A model generated the notes under the pieces. The model did not search any database, was not told where the DNA came from, and saw only the letters and a program-made list of their open reading frames with translations. This document shows, in pieces, positions 31,320 through 43,560 of a DNA stretch of 64,000 nt. The position numbers and the translations under genes were made by a program. The stretch is from Isoetes taiwanensis. Its lineage: Eukaryota > Streptophyta > Lycopodiopsida > Isoetales > Isoetaceae. Position 1 is the first letter of the stretch. Each line of letters starts with the position of its first letter. The stretch is taken from contig JAJEKV010000047.1 in NCBI GenBank assembly GCA_021234155.1, forward strand, positions 8,350,033 through 8,414,032. The letters run 5' to 3'.

Positions 31320-32308
31320 TTGTTACAACAAATTTGCGGAAACAAAGATCCATTTGGCGGGAAATTCTTTGTTGCTACAGGAGACTTCAGACAAGTAGCA
31401 CCGGTCGTTAAAAGGGGTGGACAGACAGCAATTGTTAATGCATCAACAAAATCATCGCGCTTATGGAAATTATTCAAAATGCTCAGACTTTATGAGCCGA
31501 TTCGATATGCTACTGACTTAGAATTGGTCCATTATGTAGATATGATCGAAAATGACTATAAATGTAAAAGGGTGTCTCTAGATATATTTAAAACAACAAC
31601 ATGCATTCAGGAAACAATCGACCTTTTATTTCCAAGTAACATCCTACAAGATTCCATGGCCTGTGAAAAACGAGCATTTCTGTCTCCTCTGAACAAATAT
31701 GTCGATGAGCTAAATGACCATATACTAGACTTGGTACCAACAGACAGCCGATCTTACTATAGCTATGACCATATCACTGAACAGGATCAACTCGTCGAAG
31801 ATCATCCATGCAACTGTCGACTTCTTAATGAACTTTACACATTCAGGAATACCAGATCACAAAATTAGATTAAAAAAAGGAGCGATATGCCACGTGATGA
31901 AACGATTGGATATGGACAAAGGACTCGTGAAAAATGCGAGAGTAATAATCGAATCGTTGCACAATAAATTTGTTATGGCCAAAATCATTGGTTACAACGG
32001 CACAGCCAAACCAAACCAGTTTTCCAATATCACGTACAGACTTTTTCTATCAACCGGAAAATCGACCTTGGACAATTCATAGACGACAGTTGCCATTAAG
32101 GCTCGCGTATTCCACTACATTCAATAGTTGCCAAGGATTAACGTTGGATCGTGTAGTCATAGATTTGCGTACAGATGTATTTGCGCATGGACAATTGTAC
32201 ACTGCAATGACACGAATAAGAAAAAGAGGAGATGTGCTCATTTTGGTTGCAGAAGATAACACCACGCATGAAACCACTAATGTTGTATATGAAGAACTAC
32301 TAGAATAA
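31320..32308 (+). pseudogene. Helitron helicase C-terminal half (PIF1-like)
   Basis: Continues with FFVATGDFRQVAPVVKRGGQ (motif III) and FLSPLNKYVDELN to a frame break near 31800-31870. Then come KKGAICHVMKRLDMDKGLVK, another shift near 32080, and FNSCQGLTLDRVVIDL with AHGQLYTAMTRI (motifs V and VI), ending at 32308. The order matches SF1 PIF1 helicases of Helitrons. At least two frame changes are present. Confidence 0.85.
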
Positions 32309-33412
32309 TACTAATGTACTCAGTATCACTCTATACAATACTATTACATATGTAGATCCTCTACGATGTATAAAAGATCTATCGAGTAGTAATAAATTGC
32401 AAAGTCTATATTTCATATTTGCTTACGTCCATTTCTTGCCAGAGAATTAGATTGTCAAATCTTCTTTTCAATAAGCACAACACAACAAATCAATTATAAT
32501 TACAAAAGGTGATTTGAATTTCTCCTCAGATATTCAATAGAAAGCACGTATCAAGCAGAAAATATGCATTTGACACCATGAATAGTAGGTTTGAGTTCCA
32601 CTTATGCTTGAAAATATAAGATTATGCTTGAAAGTTTGCGACACAAGATCTTTATGCTTGGTGGTTGCATAGTTTACCAACTCCTTGGTGGATTGGAAAC
32701 AATTAATTCTCAGGATGTTCTACCCACTAAAAAAAACAACTAGCGGCGCGACAAATTCTTGTAATTAATAAAAAAAACAGAGTCCTGTGCTAAGAGTTAT
32801 GGCAGTTTTTGTGCGGGCTATTATTTTATGGCAGTAAGTACTTATTCTTCATTTTTTACATGGTTAGACTTAAAATTAAGTTAAAATGTAGACTCAGAAA
32901 AGGGGCTCTTTTTGCTTCTATTCTTGAGAAGTTTGGTTGCTTATATCTCTTGCTATTGTAATTTAACTAACAAACTATGTAGCTCTCCGTCTACTTTTTT
33001 GGAGGCTATAAGTGATTTTGATTGTACTATTACATTTTGAACTGCATTTTTTGGGATATAAGAAAAATTTCAAGCTTTAATTCCATTTCTCTTTCTTGTT
33101 AATGTTTACTCAGGGCAGAAGGATACAATTGGTGATCAATGATAAACTGAGAGACCTGATGTACCTTTTGGCCCTTGCATCGTTACCGGGATTATTGCTA
33201 ACATTTGCATGATTGGCTGCAAGTACGGGTTCTCTCCTCCAATTGTCTCTGTTTTTGCTACCAGAGTTGGCATTAACATGGAAGGTTATGGAATAACGAA
33301 AAAATGTAACTGTATTCTATACATTTTATAAGTTACTGTTTAAACTATACACTTTCAATAATAGTCTACTTTGCAATTTACTCTCTCTACTTTGTACTTA
33401 TGCTGGAGAAAT
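32309..33412. other. AT-rich flank of the Helitron
   Basis: No gene is visible. This stretch should contain the Helitron 3' end, but no convincing terminal hairpin plus CTRR was found. A short tract at about 32743 (gcggcgcgacaaattcttgt) resembles 60231-60255 (gccgccgcgataaatttctt). Confidence 0.35.
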
Positions 33413-33600
33413 TGTTGCAACTATTTTTCAGTAAGGATACATGGTTTTGAGGCTTGAGAAATCAGTCCTCGACAAAGTATCCCTAAATGTTAAATGTTGA
33501 GTTATGCTTAAGAATCGTTTGCAACAGTTTTTCATTAAGGACACATAGTTTTGGGGCTTGAGAAATCAGCCCTCTACTAGGTAGCCTGAATCCCCCCAAG
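33413..33600. repeat. Imperfect tandem repeat of ~107 bp
   Basis: Two copies (from about 33413 and 33520) share ttgcaac, tttttca, taagga, acat, then ggcttgagaaatcag and cctc. Several substitutions separate them. Confidence 0.7.
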
Positions 33601-33649
33601 TTCTCCTGCTTACAAGTGTAGCTGGCAGAGGATGGCTACTACACTAGGA

Positions 33650-35215
33650 TAGGACATTACAAATGACCAAGTCAAAGATGTTGCACATCTGAAGCAATTG
33701 CCTGCCGTAACGAGTGGCCGGGTGGGTTCTGTCTTTTGATGCCAGGGCCAAGAAGTCTCTGGAGATAGAAATTAGAATCTGCATACGGGAAGTAGTATGC
33801 TGCCACAAAGGGAGGGTCACCACTGCAATTCTGACTCGTACCCACAGGTAAAGCTTTTGTCTGTCCATCTTGTGCATGGATACTGATGGTGCTAGGGTTA
33901 TTCGATAATAGCAGACGATAATCCCATGTCCCACTTTGCCTGTGTACACATTTAACAATGAGTAGTGATAATAACAGCAGATCCGATAGCCTGTGCTCGG
34001 CATGTTCCCAGGACTCCCTAATGAAGATGAAATCCATATTTGCAGTGATGGAGTTGAGATCTGCATTCTGCCATAGAAAGCCCCTACAATTCTAGGAGAC
34101 CATAGTCAAGCACAGTTTCTAATTCAGGGGCAGATGTAGACTCACGTGGAGTCGCAATGGCAGCAAGGGGAGCCATATTAGGGCATGGTGCAGGAGAAGA
34201 AGGAGCAATGGGTGCAGTGGGAGCAATAGTAATACACTGAGGGGTGACAGTATGGGCATTTGGCCAAGCAGGAGCAGCAGTAGCAGCAACAGGAGCAGAG
34301 ACCGCCGTATTTAGAGTCCGGGATGTGGTATTTCCGGACTTTTTTTGTGGTATTTCCGGCCACCCGTTATCAGCCACTGTAACTTCACACTTTCAAGCCC
34401 AAAATCAACTGTTTTGGGGCATTTTTGGATCACTCCGGCTCTATCTGGGCTCAAATCGATTCCTCTCTTCATCAAACTAACGTTAAAGAGGCAGATAAAG
34501 TGATTAGAAGGGCTTTTGAAGCAGTTCAAGCCGTCCACGGAGCTGCAAGAACAATCCGACCAAAGATTTCAGCTCCGCCGCGCAGCTTCGCACTTGGTTT
34601 TTGGCCAGAAATACCACTTTTTGGCCGGATTTACCATCCTTTTTGGCCGGAAATACCATTTTTTTGGCCGGAAATACCACCTGGCTGATAACGGATGTCC
34701 AGAAATACCACCAAGAAAGTCCGGAAATACCACATCCCAGACTCTAAATACGGACGTCCAGCAGGAGCAGGGAGCAGAAGTGGCAGCAGCAGGATCAGCA
34801 ACAACAGTGTCAGCCTTAACAACAACTATAGCAACATCAACTCTGTATATCGCATTTGTGACCTCAACGTTAGGCAGTCTGAACACTTGTACCTTACCAT
34901 GGACCAGGTAGCGGATGTTTCTGACGTGAGCTAATTCTTGTCTATGGGCTTCCAGTTGTAGTGCGGTGAGGTCATGATCAATAATAGTGAGGTGCCCTTC
35001 AGCTTTACACCTTGAGGTTGAGCTGGCCTTTGGACCGTGGCAGTCATCTCCTCAGCCTTTGCATCCTAATCTTCTGCTCAAAATGTTCCATGTTGCGAAC
35101 CATGGTGCTTATGCAGGTGGATAAGATATCCAGACAGACTCGGAGATCAGCAAGGTGCACCCTATCTTGTTGTCTCTCGGATCTTGCTAGGCCAATGGAG
35201 AGTTGTCACATAGTT
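33650..35215 (-). mobile_element. Antisense LINE fragment: ORF1-like region and APE endonuclease N-terminus
   Basis: On the minus strand the order is a helical ORF1-like region (SERQQDRVHLADLRVCLDIL, VRNMEHFEQKIRMQR, about 35190-35050), a low-complexity Ala/Thr/Pro region, then an APE-type endonuclease start. The latter shows NCRGFLWQNADLNSIT and DFIFIRESWE, and, in another frame, ATRYGRQLLQMCNIFDLVIC, a typical APE block. Frames change repeatedly. The reverse transcriptase is absent. The fragment is split by the foldback element at 34305-34753. Confidence 0.7.
34305..34753. mobile_element. 449-bp foldback element with ~72-bp inverted arms
   Basis: The left arm (34305-34376, starting ccgtatttagagtc) and right arm (34682-34753) are inverted copies with few mismatches. 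Inside, next to the right arm, the motif ttggccggaaatacca is iterated about four times (34600-34680), and ggtatttccgg occurs in both arms. No coding sequence and no clean target-site duplication. It is inserted in the low-complexity part of the LINE ORF1-like region. Long arms plus internal repeats suggest a MITE or Mutator-like non-autonomous element. Confidence 0.8.
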
Positions 35216-36404
35216 AGTGTATAGTAACTTGCACAGCACGTCTCCCAAGATATTGTACTCTTTATGTGCTTTAGACTTGTGTATTTTACGTACATTTGCT
35301 ATGTGCTATTCTATTTTATCTATAATACATAATGTTACAGATGGGAAAGATATGAAATTCTTTATGTAACAGTTGCAATTTTGCACTTAAGGCTAGACAT
35401 CTTTAAGGAGATTGGCTGGTCAAATGAGGACCTGCAGCTAAAACCTTCATATAAATGAATTGGAATCAATACAAATGGAAAAAAATATAAGCACAAAAAG
35501 TTCAATTGGTTTGGTCTAAGAGCTAAAAAAAGCACATAGTTGTGGTCTTTTTTAGGTCCTGATATTGACATTAGGCATTAGGGGGCACAAAATTGACATG
35601 AGGGTACATATAGTTTAAAGTCCCTTTTTATTCTTTTTTTCTTCACTTGACTGTACATTCTAGAGGTACAAGACATACTGTACACTATGCAAGGTACTAT
35701 ACATACAAGATCATAGTGTACATAAAACAGCAGAGGCGAAGGCTATTCTCAAGCTGTCATGCTGGTCTAAATGCTAAAGACATGCAGCCTCTTTGTAGCT
35801 AGTTGTTTCTTGAGCTATTTGGACGTGGAGGCCTGTATCTCTTCTACCAGACATGCAATTCTAGATGTGTTGACCTCAGCCATTATCTGAATATGTTGCG
35901 CTACCGGTGGGATTTGTGAATCCCTGAAAGGGTGTTTTTGATCTTCAGAAGGTGAATGCATGTTGTTGTGTATAGTTGGAGAACGTCCTTGTGGTACAAA
36001 GGTTACATTTTCTTCTACATAAGAAATTTTGGGAGACCTTCCTTATCCTCCCCTCGCACCCCCCTCCACGTATACATTTCCACATCAGAGGTTTTTTACA
36101 GACAGATTTGGTGTGACAGACCAGATTCAACATGATTAAATCAAGTCATGGATTTACAGACCAGAAACTGATGGATTCAACCCAAAAGTCCGAAACAAAC
36201 TGTAACAAAAAAAAGGGGGAATGATCAACCCAAAAGGGGAACCAAGCACCCTAAAATCTGTCTTTTGCTTCTTAATTGGGCACCTGCACCCTAAAATCCA
36301 TACTCCACTATAAACTAATTTATGCATGCTAAAAGCGTTTCTTAGTTGTTGCTCGTCGGTTTAGAACCCTAAAATCGTTTCTTTTCTGTTGCTCGTCGTT
36401 TCTT
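35216..36404. other. Intergenic, no supported gene
   Basis: AT-rich with only short open frames. Near 36330-36410 the phrase gtttctta...tgttgctcgtcg is repeated. Nothing recognisable. Confidence 0.4.
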
Positions 36405-36899
36405 ACCTGTTGCGCAGGTAATTAAGAACCAACGTGATGTTGATGTTTTTGTTGCATATGTCGGGGGAGGGGGGGAGACAAGGAAGACTACCCGAATTTT
36501 TGTCCTCGACTTTATAGAGCAGATGGCTAAAGTCATTGAGTTGTTTAGCAATGTAGGTAGCAGCAGAAACTTTTGGTGTCTTTCTCTGCTGATAAGTGTG
36601 AATCCTTCCCGCACTCTAATACGGTGTCTGCTTTCCATTTCTTAAGGATATTTGCCTGAGACACAGTGTTGGTCAGGTAACTTGTTCTTGCTGTAAATGT
36701 CCAAGCTATTTCAAATAAAGACTTATCAACGACCCTTTCATCAGCACAAAGTTTGCTTAGTTAAACATGGGTTGCCCATTCTGGATGCTTGTCTGCACTT
36801 GGGCTTGCAAAGAGTCGTCGACATGATTGTGATGAAGCATATCCATATTGTTCGTAGGGATGTTGCAAAGTCCTTGAAGGTACGCGTAGAACACTTACG
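36405..36899 (+). other. Two unidentified exon-like segments
   Basis: After ttgcgcag at about 36416 the frame VIKNQRDVDVFVAYVGGGGE, then TTRIFVLDFIEQMAKVIELF stays open to about 36645. A second segment at about 36740-36880 reads HKVCLVKHGLPILDACLHLG and IVRRDVAKSLK, followed by the donor gtacgc. Composition and splice sites look like exons of a real gene, but I cannot name it. The region ends at the inverted end of the DNA element beginning at 36969. Confidence 0.35.
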
Positions 36900-37451
36900 A
36901 TATTTAGGCCTGAATTTGAAGCAAATAGTAAGTTCATAAATGTTTCCAGCAAGCAAAATATTATTAAAAACAAGGTTTAAAATGAAACGCACTTATTTAA
37001 GAAGTGCGTTTGAAAGATTCCTTCTAAAAATTTACAAAATTCTAAAATACCCCTAAAAAGGACTCTTTTACTATCTTGTGTCTAAAGATTTATAAAACTG
37101 CTCATGAAAACAGACATTTTAGGAAGACTTAACATTAAGGAGAAGAACAACAAAGAAAAATATCTCATTTTAGAGGGGAAAAGGACCACTACGAAAGCCA
37201 AAGATTTATTATGGGGCAAACTCATATGAAAAAATTAGACGCTTTTGTATCTTATCCCTTAGAACGTTTATATTGGCTGTTATAGAAGACAAAAAATTTG
37301 TTATTTCACAACCATTTTGGCTAAACATCCTAATTGACCTTAAAAGACATTGGGAGACAGTTGAACAAACTGCTTGAATGAAAAATTATTGTTTTTGCAT
37401 CATATGGTATTACAAATGATAATACATCCACGAAATCATGCAGTTAGTTGA

Positions 37452-38057
37452 TGTTAGCCCTGTGCCTGGCAGACACACAGGTCTATACTTGCTGCATGAG
37501 GGCGAGGCCCCACTGGCCACGGTGTCCAAGAAGAGGGATCCACAAGGCGCCACGGCGGGTCAAAGCTCCTCCAAGAAGCAGAAGACCCAAAGGTAGGACC
37601 CACCTGGGCCACTACTTGTCTCATTAGCACCGCCACGGACAAATTTCAGATTCCCGCTCGAGTGCCCAAGTAGTGGAGCACGCGTTGTCATGATGAGGAT
37701 CAGATTCAGTTCGTAGGGCCACTCCGTGTTCCTATATATTGTAGCATTTTTTTGCTCCTTCCGGAGGGTTCGAGTGTTCTTTTTGTGTCACTACAGAGCG
37801 TGATATGTCGGTCGCCTGTTAGCGCTCTTTGAGCCTTCATTGTACACTTGTTTTGATCAATGGATTGCCGTGGTTCTCCCAAGTGTCTTGTGTGTTTTCA
37901 TTGTGTATTGCAATTGTCGCTTTATCTCGAGTTTTTCTTGTTCTTTCCTCTGTTAGCAAAAATCCCGCTGACAAGAGTGTCTCGGGATTTGCCCCGCCGG
38001 ACTTCAAGGATCTCACAGAGATCATCCCTCAGCGATCCGGAGCCCTGACCCCAAACA
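37452..38057 (+). repeat. 5' LTR of the gypsy element
   Basis: Starts tgttagccctgtgcctggca and ends ccccaaaca. A TATA-like tcctatatattg lies near 37730, a likely promoter for the genomic RNA. The first ~150 bp are identical to the 3' LTR; the rest differs by many one- to few-base indels and substitutions. Confidence 0.92.
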
Positions 38058-38759
38058 TCGGCCTGTTGCCGGGCTCACTTCTGAAAAGCTGTATTGATAC
38101 CATGTTCAATCCCTTCTTTACTCCCTACCCGATATTCAACACCGATGGAGTCCGCGGCTGCCGCCATGAATCGCGCACGCCTCCGCGAATATGTCCACAT
38201 ACACTCGTTCGATTGTCTCTTCTCCGGTAATGCGAGCGCACCTGTTCCACCTACACCACGACAACTTTTCCAGACCCACCTCCCCTCGTAAGGTCGCCAT
38301 TGTTCCGCTCCCCGCTCGCCACATCATGCGGGTCGCAACACGCCCCTTTGAATTTACTCCACCGGAATCCCCAACTCAAGATCCGGAGGAACCACCGCAA
38401 TTTTCTCGAACATCTGCAAAATGTTTTCTCTATTGGTAATCTTTCAGAGGAACTTCGTACCACCGCTTCCACCTTTGTCAATTCCCCCCCCGCCTGCTCC
38501 CTTTAATCGCTCCCCACACGCAGCTGCTCATGCCTCGCCACAACCTTTGTTCCCACTACAACCGCCAAGTACCTCTTTTACTAATCTCACACAACCTATG
38601 CCGGTTTGGTACCTATGCAAAGAACCAACACCCACATCTTTTCTTTTCCACAAATGCAAACACCCATTCATGCTCCCGACTCCTACACATGCTTTAAAAC
38701 TCCAATATCCACTCTTTGAAATGATAAAGGTAAACACATAGACCGTAGTGCTCAAAGCT
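38058..38759 (+). other. Gypsy leader, no clear coding
   Basis: Between the 5' LTR and the first recognisable gag block. Pro/Thr/His-rich open pieces occur in several frames (for example 38421-38741), consistent with a decayed N-terminal gag region. No certain primer-binding site was seen. Confidence 0.4.
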
Positions 38760-39864
38760 CACATGGATGAATTTGAGTCACTTGCAGATCTCAATGGTCA
38801 CTCCGATCCAAAACTAAAATTCCACATCTTTTTCGACGACACTCAAGCGTGGAGCACCCCTACCTAATGGCTGATGGCAAACAAAAAGCCACTTTGGAAA
38901 CAAGATTGGATACACATGAAGACCTCTTTTCTTTCCCATTACGGCACCCTTGCGGATGATCAACAACCGCCGAATCGACCTCAACACACTCAAGCGTAAC
39001 CGGGGAGAATCGCGCTCGAGACTTTGCGCCGACCGCAGATCTTAGTCAACAAGTTGAAGGAATTTCCAACCCAAAGCCAAATTCTAGTGTGGTTTCTTCA
39101 AGGCTTACCCTCTCACATCCGATTTATGACTGAGTATTTGCGCCCCAAGACATTACAAGAAGCCATTGAATTAGTCAATCACTGCTCATGTTTCCTCGCG
39201 CGATCAAGCCACGATATTCCCATTTCCCCGCTACACCCATAAGACTCCTCGATCGCCTCCACGGCGGTTCCCCAAGAAATAACATTTGGTGTACTATTTG
39301 CCGCAAGACTCGGGACATCCGCTAATGAGTGTAACTCTCGTGGATAGCATGATCCATTGCAAACGCCGCAACATGCGTAACCACACCAATCAAGAATGTA
39401 CAAATCCACCACCAAATCCAGACGACATCGCCTTGTTCACCCAAGTGCGTAAGGTACCCACGCAAACTCAACCACAGACACAGGCACAGCCACGACAACA
39501 ACAACAACCCCAGCAACAACAGCAACCACAACGTGGACCTCCTCGTTCCACTTTTGATCCAAGCAAGTCCCAATGTTTCAACTGTGACCAATGGGGTCAT
39601 CAGTCTGCAGATTGTCCTCAACTTCCTCAAGTTCAAATACAAATTCCTGGCACCAATCAAACCACGACAGTGCGTCTTACACCTTTTCAAGTATGGGAAG
39701 CCACGGGAAGGCAAGGCCCACGCCCAGTGCTCAAACGGCCACCACGGCCACCACAACAACAACCACGCCAACAGCAAACAACTCAAAAACAATTGGATGA
39801 TCAACTCCAAGAAGAAATTTACCATGCAATCAACACCAGCCTTGAATCCTCCAACCTGGATTGA
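38760..39864 (+). pseudogene. Gypsy gag with CCHC zinc knuckle
   Basis: The capsid-like part reads AHMDEFESLADLNG near 38760, then SQILVWFLQGLPSHIRFMTE and YLRPKTLQEAIELVNH at 39075-39180. The frame at 39286-39864 has a Gln-rich linker and the knuckle CFNCDQWGHQSADCPQL (about 39571-39620), an intact CCHC nucleic-acid binding motif. Frame changes lie near 38870, 39000 and 39240. It would package element RNA if intact. Confidence 0.85.
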
Positions 39865-40365
39865 GGTTCTCCTCATTCCCCACGCCATAAGCACCCCCCG
39901 CACCAAGTTTTTTGCAGCCGATTCGTATCAAATGAGCCATCAACCAAATCTGTTCATTTTGCACCCAACTGGATCAACTACTTCCTCATGTTCAACCTAA
40001 ACTTCGCAAAAGTCCGCTTCAACTCATCATCGTCGCGGAAGGTAAGGCACTAAAGTCCGCCAATGCTACCACACGACGGAGCCACGACCACCTAATGCCA
40101 CGACATCCGCAACACCACCACTCAACATTGCTGCTGAAGTCGACCTCCCTCAACAATGTAGCGACATCTATTGGAGCAACAACAACCCACCGGATCCACC
40201 ACAACTACACGCAATCCCTCCTGGCCGAACTTCAACAAGAACTTGCTAAAATCAAAATTCCTCTCAGCCTTACGACTATCCTACAACTATGTCCAAAGAC
40301 TCTGAGCACATTTTACAAAACCTGTATTACCTGGCAATGCAAATCGCCATTATCAACACCCCACG

Positions 40366-40750
40366 GTGCATGCACCGTGGGCCAAAAGGTTCACCATGTT
40401 CAGGATCGATGGTGGCAAACAAGCAAATAATCTTATTACGGATAATCTCGGGCGACAATTGGGCATAAGGGAGCTCCATACTGCCCCTTATGACATCAAA
40501 GCTTGCGAATGGCCATATCACGACCACAAGGAGTTACACAACCAATACCAGTCAATATTGGAGATCTACAATTTACCATGGAATTCGGTGTTTGGAGAGC
40601 GAGGAGAAGATCCGGAGATTATGAAATGTTAGTAGGACGACCCTTTTTGAGACAAGCTAAAAGCATTCACCATTTGGCCACGAATCAACTTGTTATCACG
40701 GATGGCAAGCTCATCACACGATGGATCGACCACGGGCGGATCATTTCACG
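40366..40750 (+). pseudogene. Gypsy aspartic protease
   Basis: FRIDGGKQANNLITDNLGRQ corresponds to the active-site strand; Asp-Gly-Gly stands where the family has Asp-Ser/Thr-Gly. It is followed by LGIRELHTAPYDIKA and, in the next frame, YEMLVGRPFLRQAKSI, the family-typical C-terminal strand. A frame change lies between them near 40520-40600. It overlaps a perfect 20-bp palindrome at 40361-40380. Confidence 0.7.
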
Positions 40751-41320
40751 TAGATCACGCATTGAATCGGGCGGTGACTCAACAAGTTTGCAACACCTAT
40801 CGGTTTACAAGCCAAGGGTTTGCCACTCACGGCTTACCGAATACAATCAACCATGGGAAGACATGGATATTGATAAAGGCATAGCAACGCCAAGGACCCC
40901 TATTTGACACCTTGTCACAACGTCACATTGGTTCCACATGAGGAGACGGTACCCCCAGCTCCTCCTCCTGTTCAAGAAGACACCACACCAACTCCTAGTG
41001 GCACGCCACTATTTTTCAAAATTGGTCAACATGAACATCCTGTCGTACTCTGTGAGCCAGCCCACACTGTTCAGGATGATCAAGTCATTCCACACATTCA
41101 AACTCCTGCAGTAGACATAATTGATATTGGAACAAATCAACCAATCCGATTGGCACGCGACCTCACGCCAAAGATTCGGGGAGCAAGCCATTGCGCTTAT
41201 TCAAACGTTTCAAGCACATCTTTGCTTGGAGCTACAAAGACCTCCGAGGTATCAAGAAAGAATTGGGACAACTCTCGATTCCCACCAAGCCAGATGCTAG
41301 ACCCATCTAGCAACGACAGT

Positions 41321-41900
41321 ACCGGCTTAACCCAAACTACCGTGAAAAGGTTAAAGCCGAAATTGACAAGCTTTTGACTTTGGACTTATCTACGAGGTCA
41401 AACATTCGTAATGGGTAAGTCCTATTGTTATTGCCCTCAAACATAATGGAAAAATTGGCGTTTGTGTGGATTATAGAAAACTCAATCAAGCCACGGAAAG
41501 GATCATTTCCCTCCCCCTTCACGGATCAAGTGTTGGAAGATGTAGCGAGCCACGAGATGTACTCCTTCATGGACGGCTTCTCCGGTTATAATCAAATATC
41601 CATTCGAGAAGAAGATCAACTAAAGACTACCTTCACTACTCCATGGGGTACCTTTGCTTACAAAGTCGCTCCTTTTGGATTGTCAAACTCACCATCCACA
41701 TTTCAACGCATTATGCTTGTTGTTTTCAAGAGTACATGCAAGTTCATCCCTTTCGCAAGTCTTTCGGGATGACTTCTCCACTTACACCCACGTTATGGAC
41801 CATTTGGTAAAACTTGAACTAGTTTTTCAACGCCGTGATGAATCTGAATTAGCCTCAATCCGGGAAAAATTGCACCTTCAGGTCACCTCGGGTGTATTGG
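41321..41900 (+). pseudogene. Gypsy reverse transcriptase
   Basis: Seen across frames: RLNPNYREKVKAEIDKLL, GVCVDYRKLNQAT, MYSFMDGFSGYNQISIREED and TTPWGTFAYKVAPFGLSNSP, then VFRDDFSTYTHVMDHL where the usual xVDD/LDD box reads Arg-Asp-Asp. These are the standard Ty3/gypsy RT blocks. Frame shifts near 41400, 41470 and 41770 inactivate it. Confidence 0.88.
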
Positions 41901-42079
41901 GCCATGTCGTGAGTCGACACGGCATTACAACGGACCCAACCAAAATCAGTCGTTGTCATCGAGCATATCCACCGCGAACATCAAGGACACACGCTCCTTT
42001 CTTGGCAAAGTCAACTTCTATGCCACCTTTATTCCGTAATTGGCAACCGATCACGATCCAATTCACAAACCGACCGGAA

Positions 42080-42460
42080 ATCCATACACATGGACTTGAC
42101 ATCCGATGCAAATCAAGCTTTTTAAAGAACTCAAAGTCAAGCTCCACGAAGCCCCGGTGCTAGTACCACCTCAATGGGACAAACCATTTCCATGTCCATG
42201 TTGATGTTTCGTGCTTTGCGATTGAGCTGTTCTAGCTCAAGAGTATGCACCAAATCGAGACAAGCCCATCGATACGCCACAGAAAACTCAATCCCGCTGA
42301 AGCGCAACTATTCGCCACGGAAAGGGAAGCCCTTTGGCCTTATCTTTTGTGTACAACGCTTTCGACACTATCTTCTTGGTAGTCAAATTCGCTTTATGTG
42401 GATCATCAAGCTCTTCTATATTTAATCAATAAGCCAAACCCCACGGGCCGAATTGCTTTC
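42080..42460 (+). pseudogene. Gypsy RNase H
   Basis: Blocks include LTSDANQAFKELKVKLHEAP, VLVPPQWDKPFHVHVDVSCF (the conserved Asp context) and, across frame changes, NPAEAQLFATEREALWPY and LYVDHQALLYLINKPNPTGR. The order and sequence fit the RNase H that follows RT in Ty3/gypsy elements. Not functional, because of shifts and stops. Confidence 0.8.
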
Positions 42461-42689
42461 GATGGATATTGATATTGCAAGAGTTTGCCCTTTTGAAATT
42501 ATTCATGCGGGCGGACGCTCACACGGTCCCCGACTATCTTTCACGATACACACGATGATCCCTCTGAAGGAGTTCACGATGCCCTTCCCGGATGCTCAAT
42601 CGTTCACGGTCACCGCCACGCCTCATTGGTACCACGACTATCAACGCTTTCTCCTCACGGGAGCACTCCCGCCACGTGACCCCACGCTC

Positions 42690-43560
42690 TCTCCGTAAAG
42701 ACAACTTCGCGATCAACAACAATTCCTTCGCTGGCACGAGATTATAACGATGGTTGCTGGCCATCTCTATAAATGTGGCAAAGACAATGCTCCGACGATG
42801 TGTTCTTCCTCACGAAGTCCCCTCGATCTAGTCAAACAAGCCCACGGCGACTTGGCAAAGGGTCATTTCAGGAGACAACACAGCAAGAAGGAAACTCCTC
42901 CTTGCCGGGTATTACATCGGCCCACGCCAAAGATGCTCACAAATACACACGACGCAGTGATGTTTGTCGAGGCTTGGTAGACCCACGCCCGTGACGCCGG
43001 GCCGCCACGCCAATAGCCACTCTCCCCTTTGCCAAATGGGGTATGGATTTTGTTGGTCCCATGGACCCACCTGCAATCAACACTAGGGCACGCTACATTC
43101 TAGTCTTCACGGACTATGCAACCAAATGGGCTGAAGCGCAAAGCTCTACCCGACAACACGGCCGCTAGTACAGCTAAGGTTCTCTACAAGAACATCATCA
43201 CGCGATTTGATGTCCCTTAGAAATAGTTAGTGATCGTGGGAGTTCATTTCATCAATCACACTATTGCTTGAACTCACTAACTATCTCGCACATTCATCAC
43301 GTAAAAAGCACGCCTTTACTATCCCCGGTGGTAATGGTTTACCGAAAGCACAAACAAGGTGCTTATCCACATTCGAAGAAGATTTGTGATCCTACAAGAA
43401 AAGATTGGCAAGATAAGTTACCTACAGTTTTATGGGCTTACAATACAACATACAAAGTAGCAAATCGGTCAAACACCTTTTCGACTTGTGTATGGCCAAG
43501 AGGCTCTTATGCCTTTTGAGTTCATTTTACCCTCACTCAAATTTCCAGTTAGCAAATGTA
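42690..43560 (+). pseudogene. Gypsy integrase
   Basis: The N-terminal zinc-binding part is recognisable (QAHGDLAKGHF, then DAHKYTRRSDVC). The core has PFAKWGMDFVGPMDPP, RYILVFTDYATKWAEA and EIVSDRGSSFH, the Asp-Asp part of the DDE triad. The segment WQDKLPTVLWAYNTTYKV and VYGQEALMPFEFILPSL follow. Frame breaks near 43150, 43220 and 43480. It would insert element cDNA if intact. Confidence 0.88.

Larger units (their letters stand above)
27491..32308 (+). mobile_element. Helitron (rolling-circle transposon), degraded
   Basis: Contains in order an N-terminal zinc-finger region, an HUH Rep nuclease and a PIF1-like helicase, the RepHel architecture of plant Helitrons. Coding sequence is on the plus strand and interrupted by a MITE (28009-28330), an internal duplication (28546-29283), several stops and frame changes. 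I could not locate the 5' TC or the 3' hairpin-CTRR end, so the boundaries given are those of coding sequence only. Confidence 0.9.

Noticed and set aside
36405-36899. A FANCD2/FANCI-like repair gene
   Set aside because: The short segments gave no convincing motif-by-motif match from memory.
39322-39906. 194-codon minus-strand frame with Leu/Trp-rich sequence
   Set aside because: Antisense of the Gln-rich gag linker and zinc knuckle, which are clearly coding on the plus strand.
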